Below, in pieces: positions 28,940 to 34,072 of a stretch of 64,000 nt of DNA. The notes under the pieces are model-generated. The model was not told where the DNA came from. It searched no databases and worked only from the letters and a program-made list of their open reading frames with translations. Positions within the stretch are counted from its first letter, which is position 1. Each line of letters begins with the position of its first letter. Source of the stretch: Crocinitomicaceae bacterium (GTDB lineage Bacteria > Bacteroidota > Bacteroidia > Flavobacteriales_D > Crocinitomicaceae); assembly GCA_030833845.1 (NCBI GenBank), contig JAURGK010000012.1, positions 1 through 64,000 on the forward strand. The letters run 5' to 3'. The translations under genes were made by a program, and so were the position numbers.

Positions 28940-28984
28940 AGGATCAAATTAGTATTACAAAATTACTGAGCCAGAGCGGTACAT

Positions 28985-29006
28985 TTGATACATTATTGAT
29001 ACATTA
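28985..29006 (+). repeat. Tandem 11-bp direct repeat TTGATACATTA
   Basis: TTGATACATTA occurs twice in immediate succession (28985-28995 and 28996-29006) between the YwqK-like gene and the MarR gene. It is flanked by ACATTT and AAATGT, giving a loose overall symmetry. It is a candidate binding site for a regulator. Confidence 0.55.
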
Positions 29007-29027
29007 AATGTGACTATATTTTCATTG

Positions 29028-29045
29028 ACTCGACAAATGTTGAGT
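29028..29045. promoter_or_regulatory. 18-bp palindrome upstream of the MarR gene (candidate operator)
   Basis: ACTCGACAAATGTTGAGT is an imperfect inverted repeat: seven of nine positions pair by Watson-Crick rules and one is a G-T pair. Size and symmetry fit MarR-family operators. It lies 103 bases before the MarR start, so autoregulation is plausible but unproven. Confidence 0.4.
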
Positions 29046-29147
29046 TACTTAATGAGTTGCTTTACTTTTAACCTTCTATGGCAAGATGTCAAACTTTTTG
29101 GAGAATACGAATCAAATTGTTAAGTTCGTACGGTAGTTTAATAGACA

Positions 29148-29627
29148 ATGGAATATTCTGAAGTGCTCATAAATATTCGAAAGATTATACGCTCCATAAA
29201 TTTGGAAAGTAAGCGCATTGAAAAAGGATATGGCATCAGTATCCCGCAATACCTGTGTCTAAATTTTCTTAGTAGCAACGAGAACTACAGAGCAACAGCA
29301 AAAGCGATAGGAGCCCATCTAAATTTAAACCCCAGCACAGTTAGCGGTATAATTTCAAGACTGGAAAGCAAGGGGTACCTTGCTAAACTACCCAATGCTT
29401 TCGATAAAAGATCAACATACATCTATTTAACGGCTATTGGTGACAAGATTGTACAGTCAATTCCGGATTTGATGCACGAAAAACTTACTAAAAAGCTTAA
29501 ATTGTTATCAGATAAAGATCTAAACGAGCTTCAATCTTCTCTAACACTTTTAATCCGCTTTATGGAAGTAGAAGATGTTGATGCTTCTCCGATCATTACG
29601 CCAGGTGAAAATATTATTGAAAAATAG
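29148..29627 (+). CDS. MarR family transcriptional regulator
   Basis: The 159-residue protein has a MarR winged helix-turn-helix fold. Key segments are SIPQYLCLNFLSSNENYRATAKAIGAHLNLNPSTVSGIISRLESKGYLAKLPNAFDKRSTYIYLT, in which LNPSTVSGIISRLESKG is the recognition helix and DKRSTYIYLT is the wing with the family's conserved D-R pair. MarR proteins are dimeric, usually ligand-responsive repressors of neighbouring or divergent genes. The nearest candidate targets are its own promoter and the decarboxylase/dioxygenase pair about 0.2-1.8 kb downstream. Two candidate operator-like repeats lie upstream of its start. Confidence 0.88.
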   Translation: MEYSEVLINIRKIIRSINLESKRIEKGYGISIPQYLCLNFLSSNENYRATAKAIGAHLNLNPSTVSGIISRLESKGYLAKLPNAFDKRSTYIYLTAIGDKIVQSIPDLMHEKLTKKLKLLSDKDLNELQSSLTLLIRFMEVEDVDASPIITPGENIIEK

Positions 29628-29674
29628 TTTGAGGTTAAGGCCTTGATAATCAGTATTATTAAAGGTTAGATAAA

Positions 29675-29851
29675 GTCCATATTCCTGTTAACCCGATCAA
29701 CAACCAAACTTACTGTCCTGAAGCCAAGTTATCTTCCTCCTACATAAAAAGTCACCGATACTTTATCACGACGCGATGCTGTAATTCCTATGAGGAAAAG
29801 AATAGCTACAAAAAGTCCAAGAACTAAAAATTTTGTGATGTCCGAGGTCAA
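29675..29851 (-). pseudogene. Remnant of a sodium:solute symporter gene
   Basis: Reading on the minus strand directly after the decarboxylase stop (first codon TTG at 29851), 40 codons encode a hydrophobic helix followed by SRRDKVSVTFYVGGR, then a TAA at 29729-29731 and LGF. The pattern (one N-terminal helix, then S-R-R...FYVGGR-x-LGF) is that of the extreme N terminus of the SSS (SLC5-like) sodium:solute symporters. The remaining 450 or so residues are missing; the frame closes again at about 29675 and the MarR gene ends at 29627. Zero spacing to the decarboxylase gene suggests it was once the next gene in that operon. The assignment rests on a short stretch. Confidence 0.5.
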
Positions 29852-31240
29852 TTATTTTTCTAGCGTTTCTTCAAGAAGCAAACTACTGTGCCTTTCTACA
29901 AATCCTTCCAACATTTTGAAAAAATTCAAAATATCCTTCTCGTCATTTTGTGCATTGATTGTTACTAATCGAATGAATTCAACTCCGTCAAAAGACCCGT
30001 AACCTACCAAAAGTTCTGAATGCTCATACAACAGCGTACAGATTTTTCTAGCAGGTATTCCCTTGTAATTGAAACAGATGGAAATAGATTCATCATAACT
30101 ATATAACGTATAATCACCATTCAGTCGAACATATTTTCTTGCCACATCTGCGAGAAAAAACTGATGGTCTACAATTTCTTCCAATCCTTCACTTCCAACA
30201 CTTTTCCATAAGGTCCAGAATTTAAGAGCATCATTTCTTCTACCGCACTGAAGGGAAGTCTTGCCAAGGTTAAATTCATCATGATCAGTCTGGTATAAAT
30301 AATTCGCATCATTTGAGAAAGAGTTATAGAGATGCTTTTTATTTTTTGCAACAATTATAGAACATGAAAGTGGTGTACCTATCATTTTATGCGCATTAAA
30401 ACTGAACGAATCTACAAGTTCCAATCCATCTACAAGGTGTTTATACTTCTCGCTGAAAATAACTGAACCACAATACGCGCCATCTAGATGTAACCACATT
30501 CCATGCCTATCGCAAGTCTCACGAACCGATCGAATTGGATCAAACGCACCAAGTACTGTCGTGCCTGCAGTCAGATTGACCATAATAGGTGCGTGTCCTT
30601 TTTCAACGTCCTCTTGAATCATTTCTTCTAACGCTACCGGATCTATTTTTCCTTCCTTATCACAAGGAACATAACGTACGTTGTTTCTACCAATTCCTGA
30701 GAATGCTGCATTTTTTGGAATACTGTAATGAGATTCTTTTGAAGTGTATACCGTCATACTTTTATTGGCTCCATTATAACGTATTTCCTTATCGAAATGA
30801 TCTCTTGCCAATATCATTGACATGAAATTTGTCATAGAACCTCCTGGAGCAAATGTTCCGTCGGCATTTTTATCCCATCCAATAATGTTGCAAATTTCAC
30901 GAATAACGGTTTTCTCAACCCCAACTTGAGGTCCTGCGGCCTTGTACGTATACATGCTATTATTCAAGACAACGGACAAGAGATCGCCTAAGACGGCTTT
31001 ATCATTTCTTCCTCCAAAAAGCTGATTAAAGAACCTATTTGTAGCGGTTCTTGGTGTTTTCATTAAAAGGTCTTTTAATACCTCTTCTAATTCATCTTCC
31101 GATATTCCACTGCGTTCAAGACGGAGATTAATACGTTCATATAATTCTTCCGAGGGAACAAATTCTGCCATGGGATTATTCAATTCATCGTCAAGCAATT
31201 TCTTGGTAATACGGTCAAAAATTTTCAATGTATTTCGCAT
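29852..31240 (-). CDS. PLP-dependent decarboxylase, cysteine-sulfinate decarboxylase-like
   Basis: The 462-residue protein is a group II amino acid decarboxylase. Visible active-site features are the PLP-bound Lys285 in FNAHKMIG, Asp253 in WLHLDGAY, His171 in TSKESHYSI, and APGGSMTN at 131-138. NRFFNQLFGG closely resembles the same segment in animal CSAD. Phe75 and Ser95 sit 20 residues apart and match the Phe/Ser pair that distinguishes CSAD (cysteine sulfinate or aspartate substrate) from glutamate decarboxylase. It would convert cysteine sulfinate to hypotaurine with release of CO2. A divergent cysteine dioxygenase gene, which makes cysteine sulfinate, lies 165 bases away and supports this reading. 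Aspartate decarboxylation to beta-alanine is the main alternative. Confidence 0.82.
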   Translation of the reverse strand: MRNTLKIFDRITKKLLDDELNNPMAEFVPSEELYERINLRLERSGISEDELEEVLKDLLMKTPRTATNRFFNQLFGGRNDKAVLGDLLSVVLNNSMYTYKAAGPQVGVEKTVIREICNIIGWDKNADGTFAPGGSMTNFMSMILARDHFDKEIRYNGANKSMTVYTSKESHYSIPKNAAFSGIGRNNVRYVPCDKEGKIDPVALEEMIQEDVEKGHAPIMVNLTAGTTVLGAFDPIRSVRETCDRHGMWLHLDGAYCGSVIFSEKYKHLVDGLELVDSFSFNAHKMIGTPLSCSIIVAKNKKHLYNSFSNDANYLYQTDHDEFNLGKTSLQCGRRNDALKFWTLWKSVGSEGLEEIVDHQFFLADVARKYVRLNGDYTLYSYDESISICFNYKGIPARKICTLLYEHSELLVGYGSFDGVEFIRLVTINAQNDEKDILNFFKMLEGFVERHSSLLLEETLEK

Positions 31241-31270
31241 ACAAAATATTTTATTTATTTATTGGTTATT

Positions 31271-31285
31271 GCATTAAATGAATGC
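31271..31285. promoter_or_regulatory. Short inverted repeat GCATT-N5-AATGC
   Basis: GCATTAAATGAATGC, with 5-bp arms and a 5-base spacer, lies 30 bases upstream of the decarboxylase start in the divergent intergenic region. The size fits a dimeric repressor half-site pair, but short inverted repeats are common in AT-rich DNA. Confidence 0.3.
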
Positions 31286-31302
31286 TAAAATTCAAAAATG
31301 CT

Positions 31303-31335
31303 TCAAAAAATACCCATTTTATGAATATTTTTTGA
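31303..31335. promoter_or_regulatory. 10-bp inverted repeat between decarboxylase and dioxygenase genes
   Basis: TCAAAAAATA (31303-31312) and TATTTTTTGA (31326-31335) are perfect inverted copies separated by 13 bases. It sits mid-way in the 165-bp divergent region, where a regulator could control both genes. Confidence 0.45.
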
Positions 31336-31365
31336 CTATTTTTATAATAATTAATTAGCACAGTA

Positions 31366-31373
31366 CAAAGTTA
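31366..31373 (-). promoter_or_regulatory. -7 box (TAACTTTG) for the decarboxylase gene
   Basis: On the minus strand TAACTTTG matches TAnnTTTG, with TTTC 19 bases upstream as a weak -33 box. This would give a leader of about 120 nt carrying both inverted repeats, a place where a repressor could block elongation or initiation. Confidence 0.4.
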
Positions 31374-31405
31374 ATACTATTTATTTTCTATAGAAATTAT
31401 ATTAA

Positions 31406-31942
31406 ATGCCTACTATCAAAACCATTATAGAATTGATTGAAACTTTCGAAAACGTAGAACCGTCTGAACAGGTAGGTGTTTTAAAAAGTATAGACATTCC
31501 AAGGAAAGAATTTGAGGCATTTGCAACATGGAAAGAAGGAGGTTATACGAGAAATTGTATTGTGCGACATGAAAAGTTTGAATTAATCTTACTTTGTTGG
31601 GACACAGGTGTCAAAACTCCTATTCATGGGCATGACGGACAGAATTGTTGGGTTTATCTAATATCTGGAACTATTTCAGAAAAGCGCTTCAAACAAAAGC
31701 ATCATGGATTTGAGTTAACTAACGACGCGACTCTAGAGGCAGGTAGCATATCATACATGCATGACCGTATGGGTTTCCATACCCTCGAAAACGTATCCAG
31801 CGGTTTATCTATGACGCTTCATGTTTATGCGCACCCAATTGATATATGCGAAGTTTACAATGAAAAGATCGGAAGTTTCGAAACCGTCAAAATGGTATAT
31901 GACTCAACTGCAGAAATTAAGGATGTTACCCAAATCAGTTGA
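31406..31942 (+). CDS. Cysteine dioxygenase (eukaryote-like active site)
   Basis: Non-heme iron enzyme that oxidises cysteine to cysteine sulfinate with O2. The 178-residue cupin carries the substrate-binding Arg49 in GGYTRN, the iron ligands His74 and His76 (PIHGH) and His125 (MGFHTLEN), and Tyr141 in LHVYAHP. Cys81, in NCWVYLISG, occupies the place of the animal Cys93 that cross-links to Tyr157. Most bacterial CDOs have Gly there. The second motif residue differs from animals (IHGH, not IHDH). The pairing with a CSAD-like decarboxylase on the other strand predicts hypotaurine formation. No taurine dehydrogenase or sulfoacetaldehyde gene is near, so the product is probably made, not degraded. 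Confidence 0.88.
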   Translation: MPTIKTIIELIETFENVEPSEQVGVLKSIDIPRKEFEAFATWKEGGYTRNCIVRHEKFELILLCWDTGVKTPIHGHDGQNCWVYLISGTISEKRFKQKHHGFELTNDATLEAGSISYMHDRMGFHTLENVSSGLSMTLHVYAHPIDICEVYNEKIGSFETVKMVYDSTAEIKDVTQIS

Positions 31943-32065
31943 TAAATTAAACCTTATGCTCTTTATCATCAATGAAATAAATTAAATGCCTGAAACTGAT
32001 AACAAAAACAGAAAGAGAGAAAAAAAGTGCAAAGAAGAAGCTAAAACATTTAAGGTGTGAAGAAA

Positions 32066-32314
32066 AAAAAGAAAAACTTTGACTCATTCTTTAAGCACTT
32101 TGAATTAATTGCCGAAAATCCATATTAATTCGAGTCTGTAGAATTTATCAAACCCAGTTATCGCCGCTGTATTTGCGGCGTTAATAGTATCTTCTTTTGA
32201 ATAGATAAAGATGAAGTGGAAATAATGATAATCATAGGTAGACAAGATCTTTGGAAATTGCTGCAAGATTTGGCGCTATTCATCCACGTACAATTATTGA
32301 GTAAGATTCTTTGA
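32066..32314 (+). pseudogene. Decayed ParE/RelE-type toxin gene
   Basis: One plus-strand frame encodes FFKHFELIAENPY, a stop at 32126-32128, FESVEFIKPSYRRCICGVNS and IFF, a stop at 32198-32200, then IDKDEVEIMIIIGRQDL. This is the C-terminal half of a ParE-family toxin (ENP...EFI.P.YRR...G.NSIF..IDKD.VEIM.IIGRQD), interrupted by TAA and TGA and lacking a recognisable N terminus. The match continues with 20 or so unrelated codons to a TGA at 32312. It lies between the dioxygenase gene and a live toxin-antitoxin pair in an otherwise gene-free stretch (31943-32497). No matching antitoxin gene is visible upstream. Confidence 0.6.
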
Positions 32315-32344
32315 CGCGAATGAGCAGATGTAATTCGCAACTCA

Positions 32345-32400
32345 ATAAAAAAAACCAACACAATTGTGATGGGTTTTTTCTTTGTGACCTAAGGGGTCGA
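32345..32400 (-). repeat. Degenerate tRNA-Arg 3' end plus terminator (copy 3)
   Basis: The plus strand reads AACCAACAC-aatt-GTGATGGGTT followed by TTTGTGACCTaagGGGTCG. The same order (imperfect hairpin with T-run, then TTGTGACCT) is found at the true tRNA-Arg 3' end (33291-33342) and at copy 2. It is strongly diverged after GTGACCT. It lies just outside the 5' side of the toxin-antitoxin genes. Confidence 0.45.
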
Positions 32401-32497
32401 GAAATCTAACTTTTATGGGGATTTGGAGGGGGTGGAGGATATCATGACATTTGGATTTACTCAACTGAATTATTAATTTAGTAGAAATAAAAAAGTC

Positions 32498-32740
32498 ATG
32501 GCCCAAGTCGATGTAATTAGAAATGGAATTATTGACAGACTGCTTGCTATCTCAGATAAAGATTATTTGATGGCTCTGCTTCGTTTGGTAGATAATAGTA
32601 CAGTTGAAATTGGAAAAATTCAATTGACTAAAGAGCAAAAGTTGATGCTCGAAATGAGTGAAGCAGACCTTCAAAATGGTCGAACTATATCTCAAACTGA
32701 GCTTGACAAAAACGACCTTGAATGGCTAAAAGGACAATAG
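32498..32740 (+). CDS. Type II antitoxin
   Basis: The 80-residue acidic protein precedes and overlaps the toxin gene by 19 bases, the usual arrangement for type II toxin-antitoxin operons. Its middle, IGKIQLTKEQKLMLEMSEADLQNGRTISQTEL, resembles the toxin-wrapping C-terminal part of antitoxins found with ParE/RelE toxins in Bacteroidota (addiction-module component type). The N terminus has no clear DNA-binding motif. It should neutralise the toxin encoded next to it. Confidence 0.75.
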   Translation: MAQVDVIRNGIIDRLLAISDKDYLMALLRLVDNSTVEIGKIQLTKEQKLMLEMSEADLQNGRTISQTELDKNDLEWLKGQ

Positions 32741-33027
32741 TCTGGACAGATACCGCTGCCAAACAGCGTCGACAAATATTGAAATATTGGACAGAGAGAA
32801 ATCAAAGCACAGCATTTGCTGAAAAGTTAATTGAGGTTACCGCAAAGCATCGAAAAGTCATCTTAAAAAATCCTGAAGCATTTAAGGAAACGGAATTTGA
32901 TAGCTTGCGAGAATCTGCCATGGGCCATTTTAGTTTGTATTATAAAATCACTGAAACTCAAATAATCGTTATGGCATTCTGGGATAATCGTCAAGATCCT
33001 AAGAAATTATTGAAGGAGATCTCTTAA
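32722..33027 (+). CDS. RelE/ParE family toxin
   Basis: The 101-residue basic protein has the RelE/ParE fold signs: TIVWTDTAAKQRRQILKYWTERN at the N terminus, FDSLRESAMGHFSLYYKITETQIIVMAFWDNRQDPKKL at the C terminus. The last block, with the terminal DNRQDP, is typical of this Bacteroidota subgroup. The start lies inside the antitoxin gene, which suggests translational coupling. RelE members cleave mRNA on the ribosome, whereas ParE members poison gyrase; which applies here cannot be said. Confidence 0.82.
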   Translation: MAKRTIVWTDTAAKQRRQILKYWTERNQSTAFAEKLIEVTAKHRKVILKNPEAFKETEFDSLRESAMGHFSLYYKITETQIIVMAFWDNRQDPKKLLKEIS

Positions 33028-33121
33028 TTTTTGTTTGAACTCCAATTTATTTATCCTCGAATTCAAGTCTTAACAATATGATTTATATTTCCCGCCAAAA
33101 CAATTTTAACAATATAAAACC

Positions 33122-33174
33122 AAAAAACCCAACACTTTCGTGCTGGGTTTTTTGGTTGTGACCTCGTCAGGATT
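33122..33174 (-). repeat. Terminator plus tRNA-Arg 3' remnant (copy 2)
   Basis: AAAAAACCCAACAC-tttc-GTGCTGGGTTTTTT (33122-33153) is a hairpin with A/T tracts. It is followed by TTGTGACCTCGTCAGGATT, which is identical to the 3' end of the tRNA-Arg gene (reverse complement) to position 33174, then diverges. It is a second, truncated copy of the tRNA 3' end and its terminator, about 150 bp from the true gene. Confidence 0.8.
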
Positions 33175-33290
33175 TCAGATCCTCTCGTATTTGTTCAATC
33201 CAAGCATAGAAACCCTAGCCTTGCTGCGCAGTTCTCGGTTTTTTTCTTTTTACTTGCTTATCAAAACGAGTTTTGAACGCTGTAAAAACA

Positions 33291-33320
33291 AAAAACCCGG
33301 CACATTCGTGCTGGGTTTTT
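33291..33320 (-). terminator. Intrinsic terminator of tRNA-Arg
   Basis: On the minus strand the transcript forms AACCCAGCAC-GAAT-GTGCCGGGTT with a single A-C mismatch, followed by a run of U. It begins six bases after the tRNA discriminator base. A near copy lies at 33122-33153. Confidence 0.75.
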
Positions 33321-33326
33321 CGCTTG

Positions 33327-33400
33327 TGACCTCGTCAGGATTCAAACCTGAAACCTTCAGAGCCGTAATCTGATGCTCTATTCAGTTGAGCTACGAGGCC
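33327..33400 (-). tRNA. tRNA-Arg (anticodon ACG)
   Basis: The minus strand folds as a 74-nt cloverleaf. The acceptor GGCCTCG pairs with CGAGGTC (one G-T pair), the D arm starts TAGCTCAAC, the anticodon stem is TCAGA/TCTGA with loop TTACGGC giving anticodon ACG, and the T arm holds GGTTTGAATCC. A34 would be deaminated to inosine by TadA. CCA is not encoded. Promoter and terminator are both visible on the minus strand. Two partial copies of its 3' end lie downstream, which marks it as an integration target. Confidence 0.93.
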
Positions 33401-33411
33401 GATTTCGACTG

Positions 33412-33440
33412 CAAAGATAAGAACTTTTTTAGAATTGCAA
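33412..33440 (-). promoter_or_regulatory. Promoter of tRNA-Arg
   Basis: On the minus strand TTG (33440-33438), an 18-base spacer, and TATCTTTG (33419-33412) form a good Bacteroidota promoter, ending 11 bases before the tRNA 5' end. Confidence 0.7.
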
Positions 33441-33461
33441 TGTTATAGCTAATAAATCAGC

Positions 33462-34040
33462 ATGAAAAAAGTTATCATTGGATTGTCAATACTGGTTGTA
33501 TTATTCATTTTAACCGTATCATTTATGGGTTCATCTATTGAAACTCCAAGCTATGAAGTTTTGCAAACAATCAATAGAAAAGTAGAGGTCAGAAGGTATC
33601 CGTCTTTGGTACTTGCACAAACACAAATGCAGGCTGCTACTTATAAAGAAAGTAGTAGTAAAGGTTTCAGACGGGTTGCCTCTTATATCTTTGGGGGCAA
33701 TGAGCAAGAGCAGAAAATTGCAATGACGGCTCCGGTCATCATGGAAATGGGCGAACAGACCGAACTTTCCTTTGTAATGCCTAAACAGTATGTCATAGAG
33801 TCTCTGCCTAAGCCCATGAATCAGCAAGTTCACCTCATGCAAAAAGAAGCTAGAACTTTGGCTGTATTGCGTTTTGGGGGGTATTCAGACGATCAAAAAA
33901 TTGAAAAAAAAGCCAAGGAACTAAAGGCAGTTCTGGATGCCGAAGGTATTGCGTTTGATGATAAATTGATTTACATGGGCTACAATGCGCCTTGGGATTT
34001 CATTGGACGCAGAAATGAGGTGGCATTTGAGTTGCAGTGA
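33462..34040 (+). CDS. SOUL/HBP family heme-binding protein
   Basis: The 192-residue protein has a hydrophobic N terminus (VIIGLSILVVLFILTVSFMG), probably a membrane anchor, then a SOUL domain: ETPSYEVLQTINRKVEVRRYPSLVLAQT, FGGNEQEQKIAMTAPVIMEM, and RRNEVAFEL at the end. SOUL/p22HBP proteins bind heme or tetrapyrroles weakly in several organisms; the bacterial role is not established. It is followed 32 bases later by acs. Confidence 0.88.
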   Translation: MKKVIIGLSILVVLFILTVSFMGSSIETPSYEVLQTINRKVEVRRYPSLVLAQTQMQAATYKESSSKGFRRVASYIFGGNEQEQKIAMTAPVIMEMGEQTELSFVMPKQYVIESLPKPMNQQVHLMQKEARTLAVLRFGGYSDDQKIEKKAKELKAVLDAEGIAFDDKLIYMGYNAPWDFIGRRNEVAFELQ

Positions 34041-34072
34041 TAATTCCTTAATTTTAGCATAAACATGCTAGA

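Noticed and set aside
29790-30002. 70-codon plus-strand frame between marR and the decarboxylase
   Set aside because: It runs mostly antisense over the decarboxylase C terminus and the symporter remnant, with no recognisable protein features.
32162-32180. GC-rich hairpin CGCCGC-N7-GCGGCG in the gap after the dioxygenase gene
   Set aside because: It falls inside the decayed ParE reading frame (YRRCICGV) and is followed by no T run, so it is better explained as former coding sequence than as a terminator.
32158-32361. 67-codon minus-strand frame in the gap before the toxin-antitoxin pair
   Set aside because: It is antisense to the ParE remnant and ends in the repeated terminator; the composition is not protein-like.
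32415-32440. G-rich stretch that might form a G-quadruplex
   Set aside because: Only two runs of three or more G are present; the others have two. Too weak to call.
33140-33373. 77-codon plus-strand frame across the tRNA-Arg region
   Set aside because: It reads through both terminator copies and the tRNA gene on the wrong strand.
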